Of a stretch of 64,000 bases of DNA, positions 1 to 11,315 are shown one piece after another. Location: NCBI GenBank assembly GCA_025201765.1, contig MU623409.1, positions 124,001 to 188,000 on the forward strand, given 5' to 3'. Position numbers and translations under genes: made by a program. This DNA is from Daldinia sp. FL1419. Taxonomy: Eukaryota; Ascomycota; Sordariomycetes; Xylariales; Hypoxylaceae. Each line of letters starts with the position of its first letter. Within the stretch, counting starts at the first letter, position 1. Under the pieces are notes generated by a model. It was not told the DNA's origin and made no database searches. It saw only the letters and a list, made by a program, of their open reading frames with translations.

Positions 1-185
1 GTAATTCTTGGGTAGGACGAATTTTCGAACGTCCAAGCCAGTAAGACGGGTAGCTATGTGTACGACGATTCGTAAAAGTACGTGCCCGTTCATCGAATCC
101 GGTGGGTCACAATGTCCATGTATAGTAATACGCGGTGCTTAGGATGCCCACTCCCCAGCCTTGTCAAATTCGTAGGGAGAGATCC
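1..185. other. Spacer downstream of the arrestin-like gene
   Basis: This stretch follows the stop codon of the minus-strand arrestin-like gene and runs to the window edge. It should hold that gene's 3' untranslated region. I see no open frame, repeat or RNA gene in it. Confidence 0.4.
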
Positions 186-1624
186 TCATTCGATTAGTGG
201 TTTCTTCTGACCTCCTACTACGCAGTATCCTAGAGACGCTAAGGCATTAGGGTCATCGGCTAGAACGATGGTTCTCGCTGGCAACATTGGGTTGTTCTGA
301 TCGACTGTAGAGGCATCTTTCGCTGCTTGCTCGATAGCATCCATTTCTTCTTTACACGCTTGGTGATCCAACGGGCATATAACGATGGGTTGTCGAAGGG
401 TGATATCACGGGCCGATGCTAATTGCGCCTATGTCGTACAAAATATTAGCGACAATTTATAAGCAACTCTTTACAACCTGCGTCACGTTCGCATTTGACA
501 TACCTTAATAGTGAGAAAGAACTCGATCTTGTAGAGTGTAGATGTCGTCGTGAATGACGTAACTTCGTAATTTGGAAAGGCCGGCTGTCCCCTTCGAATG
601 ATTCCATTCGCATCCCTTAGATCCTTGTGCGGAAAGATTATGCCCATGTTAGTCACGTAACCTTCTTCTGGCAATTTGGTTCCTATCGTCTGCGTATGTT
701 TCTGCAGCCTATTGACCTTCTTGGTCGGCTCGTCTCCTTCGGGGTTGTACGTGATCTCCTCCTCGATCGCAAGCGTAATCTTCTGTATGGTGACCTTTCT
801 CGCCTTGGCCAGCCAATCGAGATTGGGGGCCAGCTTGATATAAACCGTAATTGGGTCCATAGGTCCGTAGCTCCATCTTGGAAGCGAAATGCCGAGCGTC
901 ACTATGTTATCGGAGGTTACGGCCTTGTGTTCGGGCCGGTTATACATTCCAAAGGTCGATAACGTATCATATCGTTGCAAGGGGACGGGAAATGCATATT
1001 TATTCTGTACGCTCTGCCCTTGCTGTACAGTCACCACCAATTCGTAGTACGTCTCTGCGGTCCTACTCGGAAGTTGTAATGAAGCTGGGGGTATCCTTCT
1101 ATTCGTTTCCTCACCGCCTCGTCCAAAAGGGATAAACAAGACAAATGGTAGATCCATCGTCATGACTTGCTCTGCCTCCCTACCCGTCGCGCATCGATAT
1201 AACAAAAGTTCTTTTCCAACCACGTCGGTGGTGTCGCGTCGAGGTGTTCCAAGGTGGCGCTTCGCTACATTTTCGGCGGCCGGATGAATCGTCTCTCTTC
1301 TTTGTAGACATATTCGTACTAGGGAGATAGCGACGGGAGCGGAATACCCCGAAGCAGGCCTAATCTCGACCTTACCCTCGATGCGCGGCTACAGACATGC
1401 GTTAGTCGCAATAGGTAGTTGGAGAGGTCTCGAGTCATTCTTAAACTAGGGCTATTCGAGCCGCGCACCCCACGTCGTGGAAGCGGGAGCGGAAGCTAAG
1501 GACCGGAACGAATATGATTGAATCGCAAACTTACCAACGTCGCCGAGATACCGGGATATCCAACTAGAAAGCTGCTATTCGGTGGGCCGGAAACCCGAAC
1601 GAAGGCTTGCACTCGTTCTGCCAT
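186..1624 (-). CDS. Arrestin-like (alpha-arrestin fold) protein, 405 aa
   Basis: Three exons are supported: 1535-1624, 504-1388 and 186-428, with donors GTAAGT and GTATGT and TAG acceptors, all joining in phase 0 to give 405 residues. The product starts MAERVQAFVRVSG. Its N-terminal half has the fungal arrestin_N pattern (GKVEIRPASG near residue 34, then RICLQRRETIHP, then RTAETYYELVVTVQQG). The C-terminal half has the strand pattern of an arrestin_C domain. In fungi such proteins act at the cytosolic face of membranes and link transporters or receptors to ubiquitination and endocytosis. I see no PPxY motif, so direct recruitment of an Rsp5-type ligase is not evident and the cargo cannot be named. 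A longer open frame reading upstream of residue 1223 is simply exon 2. The family call is firm; the specific role is inference. Confidence 0.85.
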
Positions 1625-4600
1625 CCTCCTTACGCGCCGTGTTCGGTAAGCGGAAGAAAAGGCAAATGCTCGACTTCGGCCGGGCGCATCTATTCCTCAA
1701 TGACGGCTTACAGCCGACACCCTCTCACGAAGTGCGATCTCTATATAATTTAAGGTATAATATAGAAAAGCGCACTACATATCAAATCTTAAGCGTTGCA
1801 ACAATATCGTCAAAGTCCGAAAGATATAGATATTATCGGTAAGCGAAGCTATTATCGTCGAGAGTGGTGTCGCTTGGTATCGCCTTGTCGAGAGGATTGA
1901 GTGTGGAGAGTCGCAAAAAGGCGGGACACAGCAATTGGTAAATAACGTAGTTATAGGAAATAAAAGTACAAGATAGCTTTTTAGGTCACTTTGGTTGCTC
2001 GGTAGCGGATGGAGACGGGTGGCTGAGAAAATAGGGACGCGAAATCGACGGGCTGCGGACTTGGTTTATTTGATGGATTATTTGACCAGCGATTTAACAG
2101 ATGATCGACTAGTGGCAGATGTATAAAAGATTACAGCCAGCCAAATTCGAAAAAATATTAGGATAGGCGAATTGATAGTAAAATGATAGCAAGACAAAAA
2201 AAAAACGAGCGGAGTGGGAGATCCCCCTGGTAGCCTAGAGGTTAATAGGTTTAACTTGGTTGTTGAATTCTTAACTATTAGACATTGAAGTTGGCAGGTT
2301 TGTAGCTCCGTAGCTCGGCTCCTAGGACTTTGGTTTGTATTTGGCTTGTACAATATTGCTACGGGGGGGTTCGAATGGCTACGTAACGAAGTCGGTATAT
2401 GACCGATAGATACAACAAGATAATCGGTGCAACTGGAAAAACTTCACCGTGGAGAGGGGGGGTGATAAGGTTCTGGAAAATCAATTTACATTGAATTGGA
2501 CCTTTTTTTTTCTTTCTTTTGGGTTTCCCCCGGTATATGGCAGAAGTGAATTATTGTAAGGTAAATGCACCCATGTGCCAGAATCAACTGCTTTAACCCC
2601 ACAAGTCCTAACGAGGGGGGAGGGGGGGTATAAGAAGAAGGCCAGGGATTCTTCCTGTTGTTAAATGTGGGTAATAAAATACGTGGGAAAATGGGTGTTC
2701 TCTCCTTAAGGCCGTTTCGTTTCTTAAGGCTGGAGAGATAGGCTTAAGGAGGCCTTTAAAGGATGTTTAGGGATGTTTTAGGGAGTTTAGCATGGTTTAC
2801 CCTCTGGGCATTGTACGTAGGTACCTATGTACCTAGGTAAGGTAGTGACATACGAATAGGGTACCTAGGGCAAATAAGAGGTAAGTGGTAGATACACTAC
2901 CTAGAATGTGGAATAGGGAATAAGGTAGCGGAAGATGGGAAATGTTACAGATACTACCTGCCCGAAAGTTTGAAGCTGAAAGGGGAAATTGGCAAGCTGT
3001 AGGAAGCACGAGGATTTGGAGAGACTTCCACCATCTTGAGGTAAAGCCAATAGACGGCCATTCCGATTCGGGCGGTTAGGCGTAGTGGAGGTAGTACCTA
3101 TCTGACATATTTCAGGTACATACGAAGACAAGCCCCTCAAGTATAAAATATCAGGTACCATCAAACTTACCACGTCGTACCGATATTACCCACCAGCCAC
3201 CGTAAGTACCTAGGTTAGCCTTAGTACCTCGCCGAATATCTACATGCGTGCGCACCCAGGTATTTCATAATTAACATCCTTCTTAAATCCCGTGTCTTGC
3301 GCAATTGTGTTGTTATAGTTGAGCACATCCTGCTATCAATGACGACAGAGGTCAACCAGCTGCATCAACGATGTTGGTCTAACACATATACTCATGAGAT
3401 GATTTCATCGCTGACCTGATGATTACACTATGGTTCCAATACCGGCTTGACATATTAAACCGATGTAGGCACCGCACTTGAACATGTCCAGAACTGATTT
3501 GTCATTGCCCATATAACAAAAAGAGTAACATGTAGATCATGCTACGACTTATCGACTTACATATCGATACTGGTCAAACAACATCTCGCCCCCTCGCGAC
3601 ATCGAACTTTTCCAATTCCAATAACTAAATATAGCTTAGTCATACAAGAAAAGGGACCAGAAATTGCTTGTGATATAATAATGTGCATAACCACACGTGG
3701 GAATGTAACTTCGGGGGAGTGAAACAGATTGATATTCGCACGAAAGAAGCCTTTTCCGACACAGCGCATAGGTGTGAGTGCCTCCAGAAAAAAAAAGCCT
3801 ACAATACCTTGGTACCCTAAGCGTAGCCTAACGAGGTACAGAAGGGTTCTTAGCTTGGGGGCCATGTAGGAGTCTGAACCTGGCCGACTGGATGAGGCTG
3901 ATGACCCTGCCGGCCCTGAAGGCTACCCCTGCCCAAGTAGGTACCGATACCATGCACCTATAGCATACCTAGGTACCTATATTACACAGCTGTTATTATT
4001 ATTATTTTCATTATCTTTTAGCTCCGGCCGACGTCAACTTCTATCCTATTGTCTACCTCCTAGCCTATCCTACATCCTACCTTTCGAAAGAGCTTATTAC
4101 ACCAACAAAAGTTGGGCATTCGACACTAACAAGAAAAGCCGCAACCATAGTAAGGCTTTTTACCTCAGCAACTCGATTTCTACAAGACAAAGAGCATTAC
4201 CAATTAATATTTGTCAGAATAAACCAAGCTCAACCTTTCCACCTCAGCTATGCTTAGCGCTTACAACCCGTCCTGAGTCCTACATATATAGGTAGGTAGG
4301 TATATATGCACAGTACCTACCACACCAATGTAAAGCCGCATGCGCGCGACGCCTTTGCCGCCCAGCAGCAATGTAACCCCCCTTCCCCCCCCAGCGCGCG
4401 CAATCAATTCTACGGCGGCAACCCTCTCGTTCCCGGAAAACTGTGGGATGATTCGCAGGTGCTCATCCCACGTGTCCCCGCGTTCTCGATATATAGGTAG
4501 GTATCTTACCATGTAGCCTTTAGCCTTTGGCCCTTAGCCCTTAATCATTAGGTAATTCCTTAGTAGGATACAAGACGTTGTAGGTGGGAAGCGATAATGA

Positions 4601-5003
4601 GATAAGATGATAGGCCACAGATGCGACCTAACCGTACATATTACCAAAGTCCACCAGTCCACGTACTACTATGTACATAGGTAGTAGGTATAGGTATACG
4701 CTACAACCTGCCAGCCTTAACTAGGTACATAGCTCCCCCCCTGTCCAATCAACTTAGGGCAGACTAGCCCCGCATTGGCCCCTGGAATTGAATGTTTTAG
4801 CCTCCTCCACTCCGTGGCCGTCGACCCCACAGCTCTTTATCGTTGAATCGTAACTTCTTTTGAACTTCCAAACTCCACGTCATTCGTTGTTTCATACGGT
4901 CCCGTAGCATTGGATAAAGTTGTAACTAGGAGGTTTCCAGAAACCCCAATCGCGTAGTCCCAGGTCACCAGGGTATGATGTCTGGAGAGGTCCATTCGTT
5001 ACA
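1625..5003. other. Long AT-rich spacer with dispersed GGTACCT-type motifs
   Basis: No convincing gene is seen over about 3.4 kb; the open frames here are short and match no family I know. The sequence holds homopolymer runs (near 2195 and 2500), G runs near 2620, and several clusters of the AGGTACCT/CCTAGGTA motif (about 2814-2860, 3200-3215, 3940-3980, 4285-4320, 4495-4505 and 4675-4730). The 3' part must contain the promoter of the cyclophilin gene that starts at 5004. Confidence 0.4.
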
Positions 5004-5566
5004 ATGTCCGTCACCTTACACACCACTCAAGGTGACCTCAAGATCGAGGTCTTCTGTGAAAGCGTGCCCAAAACCGCTGAGGTATGTATACCGCACAGTC
5101 CACGTCTTCGCTTCAACATTCACGCATGCTAACTGTCATGCAGAACTTCTTGGCGCTATGCGCGTCGAACTACTATGATCAGTCGCCGATTCACCGGCTG
5201 ATACCCGGGTTCATGGTTCAAACAGGTGGCCCGGCCAACCCTACGCCAGATAACCCAAAAGGAGGCCGGTCGATATGGGGCGGGACCTTTGAGGACGAGA
5301 TCCGGCCGGCCCTTAAGCATAACGCCCGTGGGATTGTTTCGATGGCGAACAAGGGGCCCGGGACCAACGGCTCTCAATTTTTCATCACTTTCGACAAGGC
5401 ACCTCATCTAGACGGCTTAAACACCGTGTTTGGCAAACTTATCGGGGATGACAGCCTCGCTACCTTGGCTAAACTGGAGGCGCTGGAGGTAGACAAGAAG
5501 AATCGGCCGAAGGAGAAGGTATTTGTTGAGAGGGTGACTATCCACGCTAATCCGCTGGCGGCGTAA
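5004..5566 (+). CDS. CYP10: Peptidyl-prolyl cis-trans isomerase, PPIL3/Cyp10 type (166 aa)
   Basis: Two exons, 5004-5081 and 5144-5566, join in phase 0 through a 62-nt intron (GTATGT...TGCAG) to give 166 residues, the usual length of PPIL3. The protein begins MSVTLHTTQGDLKIEVFCE and is one cyclophilin domain. Recognisable blocks are IHRLIPGFMVQTG (substrate pocket, with Ile in place of the usual first Phe), WGGTFEDEI, MANKGPGTNGSQFFIT and the C-terminal VTIHANPLAA, which marks the PPIL3 group. Cyclophilins catalyse proline cis-trans isomerisation, and PPIL3 orthologues are nuclear and spliceosome-associated. The ATG at 4975 lies in a different frame and was rejected because the one at 5004 restores the full N-terminal strand. 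Confidence in the family is high. Confidence 0.93.
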
Positions 5567-6280
5567 ATATGCATCTACCCATCTTGCGCTATGATAGCAT
5601 ACGGAGACCTGGGATCGAGACCTATCCGAACGATAATGTATCCCAACTTTCTGCGCCCTCTTAAAGCACTCCATCCGATGGGCACCCAACCATCGAGTCG
5701 TGCCCTCGTTTCATCCTCACCTTACTTCTACCTACTATGCTTTCGCAAAATCTTGTATAATAATAGCAACCGGCACGGTATAGAAAACCCGGTTTCTGAA
5801 GATGGAGAAACTTTTCAATACGCAACTCTAACGAAGAAAGATATACTTAGTATGGCTCGAAGGCTATGGAACTGCGCCGTTTACCGTTTACAAGGTGCGG
5901 TAAAGTTACCAATCGTAGGGAGGACTTCTCTAAAAAAGGAAAACAAGGTAGCTATCACAATATATCACACCGCATTTGTGCCCACAACGACCTACTGAGC
6001 CCTTGAGAAAATTTCATAAATAAAATCGAGACTGGCAGCTAACTATTCGTAACCTCTTTCTGAACTTCGTTTATAGGTATTTTCATTAATTCGGCGAATA
6101 ACTTTGCGCTGAGACTACCTGCCTAGGTACCTAGGTTAGATATGTATCTAATAGCTTGAAAAACAGTGCTAATTGTGTGGGCCCCTTTTGTTCGATATGG
6201 TGAAATCGACGGTCCTATAAGCCAACACAATACTACCAGCCAGCTTGATAAACTATGAAATATGTAATTTCATGGCCTTT
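5567..6280. other. Spacer between cyclophilin and DUF7918 gene ends
   Basis: Tail-to-tail spacer of about 0.7 kb expected to hold two 3' untranslated regions. An open frame of 135 codons at 5591-5998 has no family features and was not called. One CCTAGGTACCTAGG cluster lies near 6121-6134. Confidence 0.35.
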
Positions 6281-7473
6281 TTAGTCGTCAGTGAGGTCTA
6301 CGACTTCAGGTGTAAGTCGTCGAACTTTAGCGGGACGAGCCGGTATATCATTCGTAGCTAGGTCAAAATCCTCACTGATCTCCCGTTTGACAGCGCGCAA
6401 CTTCTCATCCAGTTGCTTTTTCATCTAGATATATGTCATTATGTGTGTGTGTTTAAGAAAAAAATAATGATGAAGAAAGAAAGAAAAGAAAAGAAAAGGA
6501 AGCTGGACTTACATTGATTCCTCGGAGTCCTTCCTTTGCCAGTCGAGTTATTTCGGCTGGAGAAAGCCCGTCTAGGCTTGGCGATGCAGATGGAGTTCGT
6601 GGGATAACCATCTCCTGTCGAAGTGCCCCTATCATCTATAGTAAGCATATCTAACCGATAACTATTGTTAAAAGGGCTTACTCTTAGATCTGTATTTAAA
6701 TCGAAAAATGGCGATGGAGCCATTGTCACTCGGGAAGGGTACAACAGTCACATACTCAGGACGCTCAATGTTTTCCCAGGAGATAGCCTAGAGAGATATT
6801 AGGATGCTAAGCAATATGATAACGCTTGCCTTTTCCTACGTTATTCCGTGAGAAATAGATTTGCCCTTAAGGGAACTTTCAGCAAATTCAAGCGAGGACT
6901 TTCCTCGGTAAATTTCTGATTTAGAGGCCAAACATGTTCCAATTTCTATCACTCGACACTTTCACCTCGATTAGCCCGAGATTTTCGGTCGCCTGTCGAT
7001 CCTTCTTGACACGGTCTTTCGTTGCGTCTCCAACTAGGACAGCCAAATTTAGCAAATTTCTGTTCGAAGCTCCTAACTCTAGGCGCCGACTTACCGATTT
7101 TTACCGCGGAAAACTTGAGTTTTTGTTTAACCCATGATTTAGTATCGTTGCAGAATGATTGCTTGCCATCAACAACTGCTTTTTGGAGATCTCCGTTGAG
7201 TATATCGGTCCTTCTTATTAAAGGAGCATAAATACAGTTACCATCAACCTCATGATTGAAACCGAGACTATAGAACTCTTTACCCCAGACGTAGTTCTTG
7301 TCCACAACCATACTGGTAGTGAAGGTAGCATTGTCAGGTGATTCTATATATTTCGTCACTATCGGCGGACCGGCTTGCTGTTCGGGAACGGTAGGGTCAT
7401 CATATTCCGGGCAATCCACACCGTCAATGCAAACGGTCACCTTCACACCGGGAATAGCTTCGAGGATGGCCAT
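6281..7473 (-). pseudogene. DUF7918-domain gene, apparently frameshifted
   Basis: The conserved start is clear: MAILEAIPGVKVTVCIDG, then KYIESPDNATFTTSMVVDKN, then an intron (donor GGTAAGT near 7095, acceptor CCTAG near 7035), then KDRVKKDRQATENLGLIEVKV. The next family block (SSLEFAESSLKGKSISHGI) is present but in another frame. The shift falls near 6956, where KV should be followed by an aromatic residue and Arg but two bases seem missing. That block then runs into an in-frame TAG near 6836-6838, and the candidate intron 6788-6839 does not restore phase. Downstream exons 6682-6787, 6513-6628 and 6281-6424 do join correctly and give PEYVTVVPFPSDNG, FRFKYRSKRALRQ, IPRTPSASP and a C-terminus ending RLTPEVVDLTDD. 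DUF7918 proteins are fungal and of unknown function. Either the gene has decayed, or assembly errors or unusual splicing hide an intact one. Confidence 0.6.
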
Positions 7474-8870
7474 ATTGAGGGTATTGTGTACGAATGATTG
7501 TCCGTAGCTTAAATGCTAGTTAAAGTAGAACCCCAGTTCTAGGCGCATTGAAAAAATACCTTGCTGTACGCCGGGAAGGTTTGACGTCGAAGGACTGGTC
7601 GACTTTGTAGGGTTGAGAGCGCGTAGTTGAAACAAGAAAACGTAAGAAAACCATCTTATCGGGGATGCTGTGATATATACTTCGGTTCCGATTTACAAGT
7701 ATGGAAAGCAAGCGGTTGTTTAAGTTGTTCTTGCAAGTCTTACCTTACCTCCATTCCATCTACCTAACCTTAGGTATGTACCTTAGTAGGTAGGCAAGTA
7801 CCTAAGAGGTACATAAAAGAGTAAAAGCGCCTTATTGAAAATTCAGCTATTTTTATATTCGCGGCCCCGTTTTAACGTGCGTATGAATGAATGATCCTTA
7901 AAATGTTTCCTTGCGTAATACGGAGGCTGTAATTGCTGACTGAATGAAAAGAATATATATATATACCTATATTTTATAAACGTAAGCCTAGTGCTCTTAC
8001 GTATTCTAGCCCGTTATCCCGTGCTAAATAATAGGTTTATTAGCTTCAGTTGTAACTTACAAGTAAGTTATGCCTACTAGAGATTCGGGAACTATTCGAG
8101 GGGTTAGAAGTCTACCTGCATTTCCTACCTAGAATGGGCTCGGTTGACCCATAAGTCTTACGGGAACTATCATCATTTATTTCGTAGATGTTGCTAGCAG
8201 AGCTAAAGGAGGGATATGTGGGATGGTTTATGACCTCTCGAGACTCGATTTGATTCATATACGTGCTACACTTCTCACAAAACGTACCTGGGGGAAAAGC
8301 ATATCATATACTTTATACTAGCTCATTGATCGTGGGTTCCCCGAAGGTCTAAGCGACTCCTGCCGTGGGGCCGTGTATGGGCTAGGTATCGAATATCTGC
8401 TGTGGCCATATTTACAATTCACCTAGTCCTAGTACTACGACGACATAATTCAACAGACTCGATATAAACACCAAATCGTTGGGCCCCCGCAAAGCAATTG
8501 AAAAACTTAGACAACCCCTCAACGAACTATTCGGATCCGGCGCTCTATATGGCCAGATTTTTAAGATGGATAGTTTAAATACTGAACACGCGGTGCGACC
8601 GCGTTTTGCTATTAAACTCTGTTCCCCGGAAGAGCTTAGAGATCCGAGGGACATATAAGCAAGCCCCTCGCCGGTCGGTCCTGAAGAGGAGCGGGCGAAA
8701 TCTATATCTGTTCCATCTCTCTCTCTCCCCTGCTTTTTTCCAGTCATGCACCAAAGCACTCGATCCAAGAACGATTTCTGCCCGTAAAACTACAATCATG
8801 TATGTATATCCTCTTGAAGGAGTGAGCTGCGTCAACGGTTCAACTAACAAGTATAAGGGCTCCCTTGGAT
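7474..8870. other. Divergent spacer, AT-rich in its first half
   Basis: This spacer separates the divergent DUF7918 and PPxY-protein genes. It contains GGTAGG/CCTAAGG-type motifs at about 7755-7815, a short AT tract near 7955-7970 and a CT-rich tract at about 8715-8740, upstream of the PPxY gene. Small open frames (8412-8902, both strands) lack any family signal and were not called. Confidence 0.35.
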
Positions 8871-9434
8871 ATGTCGCCGTTAGCGGCGGCATCGTCGAAT
8901 GATGTTGCTATCATATACATTTGCATATTTATCTACACGGGTCTCTGTTTTGCGATAGGGTTCAAGATAGGCCACGCTCGGTGGAAGGACACGAAGATCC
9001 TGGGTATACCGCCTCGAATTGTCGTTCACATCGTTAGCATCTGCTTCTCCATCCTTTTCCTAGTCATTCTTATACCCTACATCATTTTCTGCTGCCTCAT
9101 GGCACTCCTGCTCAAGGAAGAGTCGAGAGATCGCTGGGAGGGTTGGATCGGGGACGTGTTGGAGGCCATATCTCCTCGACGCAGTCGAGATGGCACTTTT
9201 ACCCTTCGGAGCATTTTCTACTTTCGAGACTCTAGTCCAAGTAATACCAACAGAGGTAACGAGAGCGACAGCGATACTTATATCGGCACCTCGATTTCTT
9301 CCCACGGCACGGCCCCGCCAGATTATATATACCATCGCAGGGATGCTTGGGTTAGTCCCTCGATGATGGCCGCGATGATGGAGTATCCTCCCGAAATACC
9401 CCCGCCGGCGTACATTTCACGAGAACGCTTGTAA
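8871..9434 (+). CDS. Small two-segment membrane protein with two PPxY motifs (187 aa)
   Basis: Single exon starting at the ATG at 8871; the codons before it contain no earlier ATG in frame before the stop at 8823. I do not recognise a named family. Residues about 11-33 (VAIIYICIFIYTGLCFAIGF) and about 50-80 (IVVHIVSICFSILFLVILIP onward) are two long hydrophobic segments separated by a short loop with Lys, His and Arg. The remaining hundred residues are hydrophilic and Ser/Asn-rich. They carry two PPxY sequences, PPDY (in TAPPDYIYH) and PPAY (in EIPPPAYIS, close to the C-terminus). PPxY binds WW domains of Nedd4/Rsp5 ubiquitin ligases, and small membrane proteins with such motifs act as ligase adaptors in yeast. 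That role is inferred here from architecture only. The absence of introns over this length is unremarkable. Confidence 0.6.
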   Translation: MSPLAAASSNDVAIIYICIFIYTGLCFAIGFKIGHARWKDTKILGIPPRIVVHIVSICFSILFLVILIPYIIFCCLMALLLKEESRDRWEGWIGDVLEAISPRRSRDGTFTLRSIFYFRDSSPSNTNRGNESDSDTYIGTSISSHGTAPPDYIYHRRDAWVSPSMMAAMMEYPPEIPPPAYISRERL

Positions 9435-10196
9435 GGAATTATAGAACAAAAACATGCGGAAACTTAGAATGCACATGAGGTAAAGTGGTAGCTTCTATCT
9501 GGTTAAGAATCATTCTACTAATACACGAAATAGGATTATTTATGAGAGGATTAAAGAGTATCGTATGAGGTACTTGTTACAATTACTTGACCTATTCAAT
9601 AGGTATGGCGCATATTTGGCTAGGGTATTATATATATACTCTAGGTATAACGCGAGAGGAGTTGGCTAAGTACCAACCCATCTGCTTGCGAGAGTACTAT
9701 CGTGTAATATTGGATTGGTTGCTGTTTACTTTATTTGAGCCGTAGCGCTCTAAGCTAAGGTGTTATAAGGAGCAAATAGGGACGGGAACAATTACGACAC
9801 GGGAGGTGTCTGCTGACTCATCGTAGCGGTGCGCGGGCCGATCACCTTAACCTAGGAGATCCCTAATAAGCGCCCGCCTTTCACGAGTCTAATAACAAAA
9901 AGGTTTCAAATGCCGATAAAAAAATTATAAAAATATAAAATATAAAAAAAAAATCAATAAAACCCATAAAACCCATAAAAATTAAGGAGCTTTTGATCAC
10001 TGGGATATGCGAGTGATGTATCATTTTACTAAAGCTATGGCCCTTGGAACATATTGCAAGGCTAAATGCGCCGCGTTTTATAACGACGCGTAAGAACGAC
10101 GATATATAATCTACCTAAAGGCTTATATATACAAAGCGGTCCCCCAAACCACCCAAGTCTCTCTTTCTCTCTCTCTCTCTCGCCGCCAACGCAAGT
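9435..10196. other. Spacer with an A-rich tract and a CT repeat
   Basis: No gene seen. An A-rich low-complexity stretch lies at about 9895-9985, including a tandem of AAAACCCAT-like units near 9957-9980. A CT dinucleotide run occupies about 10159-10181, just beyond the stop codon of the sugar dehydrogenase gene and so probably in its 3' untranslated region. Confidence 0.4.
10159..10181. repeat. (CT)n microsatellite
   Basis: A nearly pure CT dinucleotide run, interrupted once near 10165, lies 16 bases beyond the stop codon of the sugar dehydrogenase gene. Confidence 0.8.
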
Positions 10197-11315
10197 TTAG
10201 TTGGGGGTAAGCTTCAAGAGCCTGCCGCCGGGGCCGTCCTCGACGACCCAGATAGCGCCGTCCTTGTCCTCGCGGATACCGCGCATGCGCTTGCCCATGG
10301 AGATGCGCTGGGCTTCTTGGGCCGTGTCGCCGGTGATGGTCGCGCGGACGAGGGACTGCGAGCTGAGGCTGGGGATGATGGCGTTGCCCGTCCAGCTGGA
10401 GAAGAGGCTGCCCTTGTAGATGATCAGGCCGGCGGGCGAGATGACGGGCACCCAGAAGGCCTTGGGCGGCTCGATGTCCGGACGCGTGCTGTGCGCGGGG
10501 ATCGTTCGCCCGTCGTAGTGTCGGCCCTCGGATACCACCGGCCACCCGTAGTTGGCGCCCGACTTGATCAGGTTGAGCTCGTCGCCGCCCATCGGCCCCA
10601 TCTCGACTTCCCAGAGTCGCCCCTCCGCGTCCCAGTCGATGCCTAGCGGGTTGCGGTGGCCTAGCGACCAGATCTGCGACTGGATCTCGCCTTGGCTGGC
10701 GAACGGGTTGCCCGCGAACGCGGTGCCGTTCTCGTACAACCGGATCACCTTGCCCAGGTTGCTAGTCATGTCCTGCGCCGGCGTCATCTGGTTAATCTCG
10801 CCGGACGAGATCCACAGGGCGCCGTCGGGGCCGAAGAGCAGGCGACAGGCGAACTGCAGTCCGCCCGACGCCTTTTGCGAGTGGCGCCAGATGACCTCGA
10901 GGCCGGACAGCGCGCCGCCTCCGTTGGAGTCCAGCGTTAGCTTGGCCCGCGCGACTGCGCCGCCCGCACCACCATTGCCGCTCTCGGCGTAGCTGATATA
11001 TATGATGCTGTTCTCCGCGTAGTCGGGGTGCAAGGCAACGTCGTGAAGACCGCCCTGGCCGCCGTAGGCGACGCTAGGCACGCCGGTGATGGTGCCCTTA
11101 GCCTTAGTGGCCGGGTCGACGAGAAGCAGGTTGCCTCGTCTCTCGGTGACGAGGATGCGGTCATCAGGCAGGAAGGCGATCGCCCACGGCTCGGAATGAT
11201 CGGTGATGGGTGTCGATTTAAACGGCTGCTGGCGAGTTTCCAGCTGTTGCGATGGGACGGCTAAAGCGCCGGCCACCAACGCCAGAGCGTAGGTGATGGA
11301 AAGTCCGAGATGCAT
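10197..11315 (-). CDS. Secreted PQQ-dependent glucose/sorbosone-type dehydrogenase (372 aa)
   Basis: Intronless gene of 372 residues from the ATG at 11315. A start further upstream in the same frame (11384) is non-ATG and would bury the signal peptide. Residues 1-19 (MHLGLSITYALALVAGALA) look like a signal peptide, followed by a short TR-containing propeptide. The rest is a six-bladed propeller of the GSDH family: SEPWAIAFLPDDRILVTER, YGGQGGLHDVALHPDY with the GGxxHD signature histidine, RLLFGPDGALWISSGE, LGHRNPLGIDWD, GGDELNLIKSGANYGWPVVS and a C-terminal GAIWVVEDGPGGRLLKL. Family members oxidise aldoses or related sugars using pyrroloquinoline quinone outside the cytoplasmic membrane. Substrate and cofactor cannot be fixed here. 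The coding region is conspicuously GC-rich compared with its surroundings and lacks introns, which fits an origin by transfer from bacteria, although a highly expressed fungal gene could look similar. Confidence 0.88.
   Translation of the reverse strand: MHLGLSITYALALVAGALAVPSQQLETRQQPFKSTPITDHSEPWAIAFLPDDRILVTERRGNLLLVDPATKAKGTITGVPSVAYGGQGGLHDVALHPDYAENSIIYISYAESGNGGAGGAVARAKLTLDSNGGGALSGLEVIWRHSQKASGGLQFACRLLFGPDGALWISSGEINQMTPAQDMTSNLGKVIRLYENGTAFAGNPFASQGEIQSQIWSLGHRNPLGIDWDAEGRLWEVEMGPMGGDELNLIKSGANYGWPVVSEGRHYDGRTIPAHSTRPDIEPPKAFWVPVISPAGLIIYKGSLFSSWTGNAIIPSLSSQSLVRATITGDTAQEAQRISMGKRMRGIREDKDGAIWVVEDGPGGRLLKLTPN

Noticed and set aside
627..1135. Open frames on the plus strand opposite the arrestin-like gene
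   Set aside because: Antisense shadows of a well-supported exon with no family features.
10123..11264. Several frames overlapping the sugar dehydrogenase on both strands
   Set aside because: They arise from its high GC content; the compositions are Arg/Pro/Ala-rich and none shows a domain.
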